NCBI GenBank assembly: GCA_905215575.1
Contig: CAJMQV010000067.1
Coordinates: 1-9,683, forward strand
DNA from: an uncultured bacterium
GTDB taxonomy: Bacteria; Bacteroidota; Bacteroidia; Bacteroidales; Bacteroidaceae
Direction of reading: 5' to 3'
DNA length: 9,683 bases
Of the stretch, positions 1-7,146 are shown one piece after another. The position numbers were made by a program, and so were the translations under genes. The notes beneath the pieces are model-generated. The model ran no database searches. It had not been told where the DNA came from and worked only from the letters and a program-made list of their open reading frames with translations. Every line of letters begins with the position of its first letter. The stretch's first letter is position 1.

Positions 1-870
1 GCAAAGTGGCTAAAACACGCTTATAACCACAATAAAAATCAGTCAGTTAAAGTCGTTTTTCCGCCCAACAAAAAAAATGAATAAAAATTCATTCCTTTTT
101 CAGAAATTATCTTCATATTGCCAAAATCGGGCCATTTTACGAAAATCAGATCTTACGCCCCCTCCCTACTGGAAGCATATTTACTCCATAAATTCCTCGT
201 CATATTTCCGAGAAGCATTTTTCTCTACTCCCCCAATCGTGCTATATACAAACTAAAAATACCTTTTATAAGGAATAAAAATAAAAACCAGCAAAAACAA
301 ATGAAAGCTTATCAAGACTAAAATGACCATACTGAAAAGCAGAAGTTTTCAACTATAATACTTATAGATGCATATCATTTCCCAATACAAGGGTTGAAAC
401 TCTCCTTTCTTTAATGAGACCAAAATACTGAGAATTCAATTTATAAATTTATGGCTTCTAAATGTGAGCTTCGAATACCCTTTGAAATTTTATCACCACT
501 CTAAATACAGAAAAGTTCCCAAATAATTATCTACAACTTCAGTTTACAATCATTCTTTTCAGGATTCGCCCCCTCAATATCGGCGTTAGAATTACCACCT
601 ATCCATAACTTAAAGCTGGAAGAATCTTCAAGGAGCTACAATTAATAACACAAATAAGTATAAGCAAACTCCCTAACAATACATCCAGATATTGTGAACC
701 TGTTTTTAGAAAATGGCATCAAATAAAGGCGATAAGAATCTTGGTAATGTGTAATAATGAATCAAAAATATATAATAATGTGATGAAATAAAATCAAGCA
801 CCGCCACAGGGCTTTATATAAAGAAGAAAAATGCTCCCTATCATTTCTAAATTTTCTCCCGATGTTTTTT
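1..870. other. AT-rich stretch with no supported gene
   Basis: No reading frame here has coding character on either strand. The longest plus-strand open frame (118-321) starts at TTG and is rich in Lys, Ile, Tyr and Ser with no recognisable motif. Base composition is roughly one third G+C, against about one half in the genes to the right. The only local structure I see is an A/T-only hairpin at 76-93 (7-bp stem, AAAA loop) followed by a short T run, too weak to call a terminator. No repeats of CRISPR type, no tRNA-like cloverleaf and no insertion-sequence ends were recognised. It could be a long intergenic region or the decayed remains of a gene. Confidence 0.5.
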
Positions 871-1066
871 GCAAATCATCAGGTCGTTTTCTCAGAACGA
901 AGAAAACGACCCGCCACGCAACAACCTACCACTACCAGCTCCCACCGGGAAAAGCCTTCAAAGCTGTCATCGCAAATACCTCGCCGAAACAATCATCACA
1001 TCAGAGCGTTCCGGTACATCTCCATTTGCGAACCTTCTACCGAACGGCATTCTTATTTCAACATGA
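871..1066 (-). other. GC-rich non-coding patch after corA; possible structured RNA or dispersed repeat
   Basis: Between the corA stop and the AT-rich stretch lies about 190 bases whose composition (about 53% G+C over 911-1050 by my count) resembles genes rather than the flanking spacer. No frame across it is long or has protein-like composition; minus-strand frames are broken by stops within about 30 codons. It contains an inverted repeat CGCAAAT (971-977) with ATTTGCG (1024-1030) and ends in the perfect hairpin at 882-911. The structure lies just downstream of corA on the minus strand, so it could be a structured 3' untranslated region, a small RNA, an interspersed repeat, or a gene remnant. 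Strand assignment is inferred from corA; function is unknown. Confidence 0.25.
882..911 (-). terminator. Perfect 11-bp hairpin, possible end of the corA transcript
   Basis: GGTCGTTTTCT (882-892) and AGAAAACGACC (901-911) are exact inverted complements around an 8-base loop. The stem is long enough to be stable in RNA from either strand. There is no good U tract directly after it in either direction: minus-strand continuation begins TGATGATTTGC, and plus-strand continuation is C/A-rich. It is therefore not a textbook intrinsic terminator. Its position about 155 bases beyond the corA stop makes a 3' stabilising or terminating structure for corA the simplest reading. Confidence 0.4.
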
Positions 1067-1067
1067 C

Positions 1068-2117
1068 TCAATACCATTTCTTGCGCTTGAAATACCAAAA
1101 TACGACCAGAGCGATCACAACCATCAGTCCCCAGGCACCGGCATATCCGTATTTCCAGCTCAGTTCGGGCATCACCTGAAAATTCATTCCCCAGATTCCG
1201 GCAAAAAAGGTCAGAGGAATAAAGAGTGTAGATACCACGGTGAGCTGTTTCATAATACTGTTCATACGCTGGTCGTTGTTGGAAAGATACAGATCGACCA
1301 AAGCGGAAATCATTTCGCGACAAGTATCGAGCGACTGGAATACCGATTTGAGATGATCGTTCACGTCCTGGAAGAAAGGAAGCGTGGCATCCTGTATCAG
1401 ACAGTTCTCGCAATGCAGCAGCACATGCATTCCGTCTTTCAGCGGATTCATGTATTTCTTGATCATGCGACACAGTTTACGATACTTCTGGATATCCCCG
1501 ATCGAAGTTGTCGTATCGCCCAGCGTAGCCAGCAACTGTTCCTCCAGATCCTCCAACTGGTCTTCCATATCCGAAAGAATGGCCATATAGTGACTCATAA
1601 TACTATTCAACAGCACGCTCAGCAGAAAGTCACACCCCCGGTTGCGCACCTTGGATACATTATTCTGCACCGCATCGGGTACCGAAGAAAAGAAGTCAAT
1701 GTCACGGTCGGAAAAAGTCAGCACAAAGTCCTCGCCCTGAATCATCGAAATCTGATGCAGGGAATAGTCGCCATCGGGCTGCAAGAGCATCAGTTTCAGA
1801 ATCACCACATTGTAATGGTCGTGCTGTTCGATCTTGGCCAGATGCTGCGGGTTCAGTATATCCTGAGCCACCAGGAAATTGATTTCATAATGGCGGCAGA
1901 TCTGTTCAATGGTAGCCACGTCCGACAGACCGTGCACCTGAAGCCAATGCTGCCGGCGCTTGGAAATCAATCCTTCCACATCCGAAAGGCGGTGCCCCTT
2001 GCCCATATCCACACCATGCTCGTCGTAGGCACACACATGCAAATGAGTGGCCACCGAAGCGTCGCCACGATATTCCAGTTCATCCTGCAACTGATTATTT
2101 CTGATCTTCTGACTCAT
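1068..2117 (-). CDS. corA: CorA-family magnesium/cobalt transport protein
   Basis: Inner-membrane, probably homopentameric channel-type transporter for Mg2+ (and Co2+ or Ni2+ in some members). The 349-residue length fits the family. The first ~285 residues form the cytoplasmic domain, with acidic and helical stretches such as SDMEDQLEDLEEQLL that match the long stalk helix. Two membrane helices follow at the C-terminus, about 290-309 and 326-343. The signature GMN is at residues 310-312, preceded by Trp where many members have Tyr, and followed by the conserved MPEL loop and a WKYGY segment. The tail KRKKWY is basic and cytoplasmic, as expected. The start ATG at 2117 opens MSQKIRNNQ; no strong ribosome site is visible, as usual in this group. 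It is the last gene of the leftward cluster, 100 bases after the nitroreductase, with a hairpin in the gap and no clear -7 box of its own, so it may depend partly on readthrough. ZntB-like specificity cannot be excluded. Confidence 0.93.
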   Translation of the reverse strand: MSQKIRNNQLQDELEYRGDASVATHLHVCAYDEHGVDMGKGHRLSDVEGLISKRRQHWLQVHGLSDVATIEQICRHYEINFLVAQDILNPQHLAKIEQHDHYNVVILKLMLLQPDGDYSLHQISMIQGEDFVLTFSDRDIDFFSSVPDAVQNNVSKVRNRGCDFLLSVLLNSIMSHYMAILSDMEDQLEDLEEQLLATLGDTTTSIGDIQKYRKLCRMIKKYMNPLKDGMHVLLHCENCLIQDATLPFFQDVNDHLKSVFQSLDTCREMISALVDLYLSNNDQRMNSIMKQLTVVSTLFIPLTFFAGIWGMNFQVMPELSWKYGYAGAWGLMVVIALVVFWYFKRKKWY

Positions 2118-2147
2118 AAATCATTCTTTATATTTAAGGTAACGAAC

Positions 2148-2185
2148 AAGGGCCGCCCGCTATTTACATCCGCCGGACAGCCCTT
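2148..2185 (-). terminator. 12-bp hairpin terminator after the nitroreductase gene
   Basis: Arms 2148-2159 and 2174-2185 pair over 12 positions around a 14-base loop. In minus-strand RNA all pairs form, two of them as G-U; in plus-strand RNA the same two positions are A-C mismatches. That asymmetry argues the structure is selected for leftward transcription, i.e. the nitroreductase message. The bases after the stem on the minus strand begin with a T-rich TTGTTCGTT, a weak U tract. It lies 33 bases past the nitroreductase stop and 30 bases before the corA start, so it could act as a terminator or as an attenuator setting corA expression. Confidence 0.6.
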
Positions 2186-2217
2186 TCTCTTTATCTCTCT
2201 ACACGGATTATTCCCTC

Positions 2218-2745
2218 TTAACGGATAATCCGATAATAATCTTCCTTGCGTGGTTTTGCCTCAGGCATCGGCCCGTCAGCATAACCCAAACTCAATGCTC
2301 CGATACCCATCAGGCCTTCGGGCAAACCCATCTCGGCCATCAAAGCCTTACCTTCCGCCGTAGCGAACATCTCCTTCTCACGGTGAATCCAGCATGAGGC
2401 AAGCCCCAAGGCATGGGCCGCCAGCATCATATTCTCCAGAATGCAACTGCCGTCCTGTATCGGATTGTTGGCATCGGCAGGAGCAAACACCAGAATATAA
2501 ACCGGTGCGTCGTAATAAGGATTTGTGGTCACTCCCATCACCTCGGCATTCATGCGGGCCAGACGCTCCTTGAGCGCCTCGTTCTCCACCGCCACGATAT
2601 AGGGTGCCTGCTTGCCACGTGAGGTAGGCGCATAGGTTCCGGCCTGAAGCACCGCCTCCAGTTTGTCGGCCTCTACAGGCGTAGCCTTGTATTGACGCAC
2701 ACTGCGACGGGTACGTATTATATCTAAAGTATCATTCTTGATCAT
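2218..2745 (-). CDS. Nitroreductase-family FMN flavoprotein
   Basis: Small (175-residue) cytoplasmic member of the nitroreductase family, predicted to bind FMN and reduce substrates with NAD(P)H; the physiological substrate is not evident. Family hallmarks are visible: the N-terminal RTRRSVRQY (FMN phosphate contact region), the following QAGTYAPTSRGKQAP segment, the helix SCILENMMLAAHALGLASCW in the middle, and the C-terminal GIGALSLGYADGPMPEAKPR that closes the flavin site. I chose the ATG at 2745 (MIKNDTLDIIRTRR) rather than the in-frame TTG six bases earlier, because ATG is preferred and the family homology starts just after it. It follows the glycosyltransferase gene by 42 bases in the same direction, suggesting co-transcription. 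No functional link between the two enzymes is obvious. Confidence 0.9.
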   Translation of the reverse strand: MIKNDTLDIIRTRRSVRQYKATPVEADKLEAVLQAGTYAPTSRGKQAPYIVAVENEALKERLARMNAEVMGVTTNPYYDAPVYILVFAPADANNPIQDGSCILENMMLAAHALGLASCWIHREKEMFATAEGKALMAEMGLPEGLMGIGALSLGYADGPMPEAKPRKEDYYRIIR

Positions 2746-2766
2746 AAGCAATCGTTTTTGCGTAAA

Positions 2767-2782
2767 GAGCCGGCACCGGCTC
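2767..2782 (-). promoter_or_regulatory. Short GC-rich hairpin in the glycosyltransferase-nitroreductase gap
   Basis: GAGCCGG and CCGGCTC are exact complements separated by two bases, giving a six-pair stem with a four-base loop in practice. On the minus strand it starts five bases after the glycosyltransferase stop and is followed by TTTACG, then an A-rich stretch leading to the nitroreductase start. The U tract is only three bases, so it would at most be a leaky terminator or a messenger-processing or stability element within an operon. Confidence 0.35.
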
Positions 2783-2787
2783 CGGAT

Positions 2788-3531
2788 TTATTTCTTGCGC
2801 GGATATTTGCGGAACCAGCCGTCCAGACGCAGACGCATTACTCCGAGCACGGCCTCGCCGAAGATACCGCCACTCATCTTGCTGGTACCCAGCTCACGGT
2901 TCACGAAGATTACCGGCACTTCCTTAATACGGAATCCGCACTGGATGGCCGTAAACTTCATCTCGATCTGGAACGCATATCCCTTGAAGCGCACTTTGTC
3001 CAGTTCGATGGTTTCGAGCACGCGACGGGTGTAGCATACAAATCCGGCAGTGGTGTCGTGCACGCCGATACCGGTAACACACTGCACATACTTGGACGCA
3101 TAATAAGACATGAGCACACGTCCGATAGGCCAGTTCACCACATTCACACCGGTGATATAGCGTGAGCCGACCGACATGTCATATCCTTCCTCGGCACAGG
3201 CACGATACAGACGGGGCAGATCGTCGGGATTATGGCTGAAATCGGCATCCATCTCGAAAATGTAATCATATTTCTGCTCAATGGCCCACTTGAAACCGGT
3301 GATATAAGCGGTACCCAGTCCTAACTTTCCGGTACGCTCAATCAGGAACAGACGGTCCTTAAACTCATCGGCCATCAGTTTCTTGACAATGGCAGCTGTG
3401 CCGTCGGGCGATCCGTCGTCAATAATTAGGATATTGAACGGCTGCTCCAGACCCAGCACGGCCCGGATAATGTTCTCGATGTTTTCCTTCTCGTTATAGG
3501 TAGGAATAATGACAATACTATCTGAACGCAT
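2788..3531 (-). CDS. Polyprenol-phosphate mannosyltransferase-like family 2 glycosyltransferase
   Basis: Predicted GT2 (GT-A fold) enzyme that moves a sugar, probably mannose from GDP-mannose, onto a polyprenyl phosphate at the cytoplasmic face of the inner membrane, making a lipid-linked donor for envelope glycosylation. Residues 6-14 (IVIIPTYNE) begin the fold. D38-D39 in IIDDGSPDGT contact the nucleotide. D95-A-D97 in FEMDADFSH is the metal-binding DxD, and the later segment GSRYITGV is typical of dolichol-phosphate-mannose synthases. At 247 residues it is catalytic domain only, without the C-terminal membrane helices found in some relatives, so it is probably membrane-associated through other contacts. 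Translation starts at the ATG at 3531 (MRSDSIVIIPTYN). It is the first gene of the leftward cluster and has a perfect -7 box at 3575-3582. Donor specificity (mannose versus glucose) is inferred, not shown. Confidence 0.88.
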   Translation of the reverse strand: MRSDSIVIIPTYNEKENIENIIRAVLGLEQPFNILIIDDGSPDGTAAIVKKLMADEFKDRLFLIERTGKLGLGTAYITGFKWAIEQKYDYIFEMDADFSHNPDDLPRLYRACAEEGYDMSVGSRYITGVNVVNWPIGRVLMSYYASKYVQCVTGIGVHDTTAGFVCYTRRVLETIELDKVRFKGYAFQIEMKFTAIQCGFRIKEVPVIFVNRELGTSKMSGGIFGEAVLGVMRLRLDGWFRKYPRKK

Positions 3532-3574
3532 ATTTTACTGAATGTTGTTTCTGTTGTGTAATTGAAATAATGAG

Positions 3575-3582
3575 CAAATATA
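3575..3582 (-). promoter_or_regulatory. Predicted -7 promoter box for the leftward glycosyltransferase cluster
   Basis: The minus strand reads TATATTTG, a full match to the Bacteroidetes housekeeping -7 consensus TAnnTTTG. Transcription would start near 3568, leaving a leader of roughly 37 A/C-rich bases. I do not find a clear TTTG (-33 element) 19-21 bases upstream, so strength is uncertain. Confidence 0.55.
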
Positions 3583-3655
3583 GAAAGAATATGTGAAACC
3601 TGATCATTTTATAGAAATAAATCCCCCTCTTTCCCTTTTTTTACTGCTTTATTTG

Positions 3656-3663
3656 TAATTTTG
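3656..3663 (+). promoter_or_regulatory. Predicted -7 promoter box for mfd, almost touching its start codon
   Basis: TAATTTTG matches TAnnTTTG in full. The expected transcription start, about 5-7 bases downstream, falls around 3668-3670, while the chosen mfd ATG is at 3673. A run of T at 3636-3642 lies upstream but no clear TTTG at the usual spacing. If the box is used, the mfd message has nearly no leader. Confidence 0.5.
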
Positions 3664-3672
3664 CCTATAATT

Positions 3673-6600
3673 ATGGACATAAAAGAAATTCTAAAACGAT
3701 ATGCAGACCATCCCCTGCTCAAGGGACTGGCCGCACAGATTGCCGATCCGGAAATCCGCTCCATCCATCTGTGCGGAACATGCGCCTCATCTCTGCCCGT
3801 TTTGTTCAGCAGCATGATTGAGCATGCGTCGGAAACTGCCGGAATGCCCTATCTGTTCATTCTGGATGACGCCGAAGAGGCCGGCTATTTCTATCACGAC
3901 CTGACCCAAATTCTGGGCGACAGTTTCGTATTCTATTACCCATCCTCTTATCGCCGGGCCATCAAGTTTGCCCAAAAGGATGCCGCCAACGAGATTCTGC
4001 GCACCGAGGTTTTGAGCCGCCTGCAGACGGAAACCTATCCTCTGTTCATCGTCACCTACCCCGAAGCCCTGGCCGAAAAGGTGGTGTCACGCAAAAGCCT
4101 TCAGGAAAAGACACTGCGCATCCGCAACGGAGCATGCGTCGAAATCACCGAGATCCGCAAGACACTGATTGATTTCGGTTTCAAGAATGTAGACTATGTG
4201 TACGAACCGGGGCAGTTTGCTATCCGAGGCAGCATTGTGGATATCTTCTCTTTCTCTTCGGAATATCCGTTCCGCGTGGACTTTTTCAGCAATGAAGTAG
4301 ACAGCATCCGCTCTTTCGACGTGCAGACCCAGCTGTCGCAGGACAAGCTGAACGAGATAGCCATCGTGCCGGAACTGCAATCGGGAACCGGAAGCGACAA
4401 TATGCCGTTTACCGACTTCCTGCCCGAAAGGACTATGCTGGTACTGAAGGATCTGACCTTTGTGTGCGACAGCGTGGAAAAAGCCTATCGCGACGGCTTT
4501 TCCCAACAGGCCATTCTGGAGCGTCAGGCGCAGAGCGAAATGGACGAACAGGACATCTATCTGCAAATGAAACGCGAATGCCAGCTTGTGAAACGCGATG
4601 TGTTTGTCAAAGGTATCTCCCGTTTCCGGCGGATTGAATGTGCCGCCTCTGCCACGGGTACCCCACAGGCCACCATCCGCTTTGAGATGGTGCCGCAACC
4701 GGTATTTCACAAGAATTTTGAACTGGTACAACAAACCCTCTCCGACTTCAAGGCCAAAGGATATCAGATTTACATCCTAGCCGACTCGGAAAAGCAGACC
4801 GAACGTCTGCAAACCATTTTCGAAGAGCAGCAGTCATGCCTAACCTTTACCCCCATCAACCATACGCTGCATGAAGGATTTACCGACCATACTCTGAAAG
4901 CGTGCTTCTTTACCGATCATCAGATCTTCGACCGCTATCATAAATATAATCTGAAAAGCGACAAGGCGCGCAGCGGAAAAGTGGCTCTCTCGCTCAAGGA
5001 AATCCAGCAATTCCAAATTGGCGATTATGTGATTCACGTGGACCACGGTGTGGGACGTTTCGGCGGACTCATTCAGATTCCGAACGGAAAGAACATGCAG
5101 GAGGTCATCAAAATCATCTATCAGAACGATGATGTGGTATTCGTGTCGATACACGCCTTGCACAAGGTAAGCAAGTATAAAGGAAAAGACGGCGAACCGC
5201 CTCATCTCAACAAGTTGGGAACCGGAGCCTGGGAGCGCCTGAAGGAAAAGACCAAATCCAAGATCAAGGATATTGCCCGCGACCTGATCCGTCTGTATTC
5301 CCTGCGAAAGGAAGAGAAAGGATTTGCCTTCAGTCCGGACAGTTTCCTGCAACACGAACTGGAAGCCAGTTTCCTTTATGAGGATACGCCCGACCAGCTG
5401 AAAGCGACGCAGGATGTGAAAGCCGATATGGAAAAGGACAAACCAATGGACCGTCTGGTGTGTGGCGATGTAGGATTCGGAAAAACGGAAGTGGCCATAC
5501 GTGCCGCCTTCAAGGCGTGCGCCGACAGTAAACAGGTGGCCGTGATGGTTCCCACCACGGTGTTGGCCTACCAGCATTTCCAGACTTTCAAGAAACGACT
5601 GAAAGACATGCCGGTGCGCATCGATTATCTGACCCGCGCCCGCACGGCTACACAGACACGGGCTGTACTGAAAAACCTGGAAGAAGGCAACATAGACATC
5701 ATTATCGGTACGCACAAACTCATCGGAAAGACCGTGAAATTCAAAGATCTGGGACTACTCATCATTGACGAGGAACAGAAATTCGGAGTGGCAACCAAAG
5801 AAAAACTCCGCCAAATGAAAATCAATGTGGATACGCTGACCCTGACGGCCACCCCGATTCCGAGAACTCTTCAGTTCTCGCTGATGGGAGCGCGCGACCT
5901 GAGCGTGATTCAGACACCGCCGCCCAACCGTTACCCGATACAGACCGAAGTGCATACCTTCAGCGCCGACGTGATTTGCGAGGCCATCAACTTTGAGATG
6001 AGCCGCAACGGACAGGTATTTATCGTGAACAACCGCATCGCTTCGCTCTACGATCTGGAAGCCATGATCCGCAAGCGCATCCCGGATGTGCGTATCTGCA
6101 TTGGTCACGGCCGCATGGCATCCGAAGAACTGGAAAAGGTGATTCTGGACTTCGCCAACTATGATTATGATGTGCTGATCTCTACAACAATCATTGAGAG
6201 CGGTATCGACATACCGAACGCCAATACGATCATCATCAACGGAGCGCACAACTTCGGCCTGAGCGACCTGCACCAGATGCGCGGCCGTGTGGGACGAGGC
6301 AACAAAAAGGCCTTCTGCTATCTGCTGGCTCCCCCACTCTCTTCGCTCACGCAGGAGGCACGCCGGCGCTTGCAGGCTATTGAGAACTTCTCCGATCTGG
6401 GCAGCGGCATCCACATTGCCATGCAGGATCTCGACATTCGTGGAGCAGGAAATCTGCTGGGTGCCGAACAGAGCGGATTTATCGCCGATCTGGGTTATGA
6501 AACCTATCAGAAGATTCTGGCCGAGGCCATCAAGGAACTGAAGAACGAGGAGTTCAACGACCTGTATGAAGAAGAACTGGCTCAGGGTAAAGAATTGGGT

Positions 6601-7074
6601 GGAGAAACCTTCGTCGAGGAATGTTCTTTGGAAAGCGACCTGCGCATGAGTTTCCCGGAAACGTATGTACCGAGCAGCAGCGAGCGTATGTTGCTTTACC
6701 GTGAGCTGGACAACCTGGAAGAAGACCAGGACATCGAAAAGTTCCGGGCACGTATGCTGGACCGCTTCGGTCCTATTCCGCCCGAAGGCGAGGAGCTTAT
6801 CGAGGTGGTACGCCTGCGCCGTATCGGCAAGAAACTGGGAGCCGAAAAGATTTATCTGAAAGGCGGAAACATGACTCTGTTCTTTGTTTCCAATCCGGAC
6901 AGCGCTTATTACAAGAGCAAGCCGTTCGGCCAGTGCATCCAGTACGCTTCCATCTATGCCCACCGCTGCAGGCTGAGAGAAATCAAAGACAAGCGGTCTT
7001 TGGTGATCGAGGAAGTAGGAAACGTAAAAGAAGCCGTAAGCATTCTGAAACAGATTTCTGAAATGGAATGCTGA
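3673..7074 (+). CDS. mfd: Transcription-repair coupling factor Mfd
   Basis: ATP-driven DNA translocase that pushes stalled RNA polymerase off lesions and recruits UvrA for nucleotide excision repair. The 1133-residue product has the full family layout. The UvrB-like N-terminal module (about 1-330) includes YEPGQFAIRGSIVDIFSFS near residue 177. The RNA-polymerase-interacting domain (about 447-515) opens with FQIGDYVIHVDHGVGRFGG. The helicase motor carries Walker A GDVGFGKT (598-605), the DEEQ box (699-702), TATPIPR (725-731), and motif VI QMRGRVGRG (868-876). The C-terminal TRCF domain covers about the last 150 residues. No key residue is missing. I prefer the ATG at 3673 (MDIKEILKRYADHP) over the in-frame TTG at 3661, because that TTG lies inside the predicted -7 box and the ATG fits the family N-terminus. 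It is monocistronic: divergent from the glycosyltransferase cluster and ended by the hairpin at 7090-7146. Confidence 0.98.
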   Translation: MDIKEILKRYADHPLLKGLAAQIADPEIRSIHLCGTCASSLPVLFSSMIEHASETAGMPYLFILDDAEEAGYFYHDLTQILGDSFVFYYPSSYRRAIKFAQKDAANEILRTEVLSRLQTETYPLFIVTYPEALAEKVVSRKSLQEKTLRIRNGACVEITEIRKTLIDFGFKNVDYVYEPGQFAIRGSIVDIFSFSSEYPFRVDFFSNEVDSIRSFDVQTQLSQDKLNEIAIVPELQSGTGSDNMPFTDFLPERTMLVLKDLTFVCDSVEKAYRDGFSQQAILERQAQSEMDEQDIYLQMKRECQLVKRDVFVKGISRFRRIECAASATGTPQATIRFEMVPQPVFHKNFELVQQTLSDFKAKGYQIYILADSEKQTERLQTIFEEQQSCLTFTPINHTLHEGFTDHTLKACFFTDHQIFDRYHKYNLKSDKARSGKVALSLKEIQQFQIGDYVIHVDHGVGRFGGLIQIPNGKNMQEVIKIIYQNDDVVFVSIHALHKVSKYKGKDGEPPHLNKLGTGAWERLKEKTKSKIKDIARDLIRLYSLRKEEKGFAFSPDSFLQHELEASFLYEDTPDQLKATQDVKADMEKDKPMDRLVCGDVGFGKTEVAIRAAFKACADSKQVAVMVPTTVLAYQHFQTFKKRLKDMPVRIDYLTRARTATQTRAVLKNLEEGNIDIIIGTHKLIGKTVKFKDLGLLIIDEEQKFGVATKEKLRQMKINVDTLTLTATPIPRTLQFSLMGARDLSVIQTPPPNRYPIQTEVHTFSADVICEAINFEMSRNGQVFIVNNRIASLYDLEAMIRKRIPDVRICIGHGRMASEELEKVILDFANYDYDVLISTTIIESGIDIPNANTIIINGAHNFGLSDLHQMRGRVGRGNKKAFCYLLAPPLSSLTQEARRRLQAIENFSDLGSGIHIAMQDLDIRGAGNLLGAEQSGFIADLGYETYQKILAEAIKELKNEEFNDLYEEELAQGKELGGETFVEECSLESDLRMSFPETYVPSSSERMLLYRELDNLEEDQDIEKFRARMLDRFGPIPPEGEELIEVVRLRRIGKKLGAEKIYLKGGNMTLFFVSNPDSAYYKSKPFGQCIQYASIYAHRCRLREIKDKRSLVIEEVGNVKEAVSILKQISEMEC

Positions 7075-7089
7075 TTATTCTGAAACATA

Positions 7090-7146
7090 AAAAAGACGAG
7101 CAAGGCGCAACCCATTAATTGGCAGTTGCGCCTTGCTCGTCTTTTT
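7090..7146. terminator. Bidirectional intrinsic terminator shared by mfd and the phosphatase gene
   Basis: Arms 7090-7111 and 7125-7146 are perfect complements over 22 pairs, with A runs on the left edge and T runs on the right, so a U tract follows the stem in both transcription directions. The 13-base loop can form three further C-C-A/T-G-G pairs. It begins 15 bases after the mfd stop. The right arm and part of the loop lie inside the phosphatase coding sequence, whose TAA stop (7115-7117) sits in the loop. Confidence 0.93.

Noticed and set aside
118..321. Possible small protein of 67 residues in the AT-rich stretch
   Set aside because: Starts at TTG, low-complexity Lys/Ile/Asn ending, no motif, no promoter or leader; expected by chance in AT-rich DNA.
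763..770. Minus-strand TATTTTTG matching the -7 consensus
   Set aside because: Lies in very AT-rich sequence where chance matches are common, has no -33 partner, and no leftward gene follows.
831..2228. Open plus-strand frame of 465 codons antisense to corA
   Set aside because: It is rich in His, Gln and Ile as typical of reverse-complemented coding sequence, has no motif, and the opposite strand encodes a complete CorA with GMN motif.
3661..3672. TTG start for Mfd four codons upstream of the ATG
   Set aside because: The TTG overlaps the predicted promoter box and the family N-terminus fits the ATG at 3673.
4840..5715. Open minus-strand frame of 291 codons inside mfd
   Set aside because: Same reason: composition of an antisense shadow, and the plus strand is clearly coding.
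5755..6963. Open minus-strand frame of 402 codons inside mfd
   Set aside because: Shadow of the mfd helicase motor; no family resemblance and no promoter, while the plus strand has all Mfd motifs.
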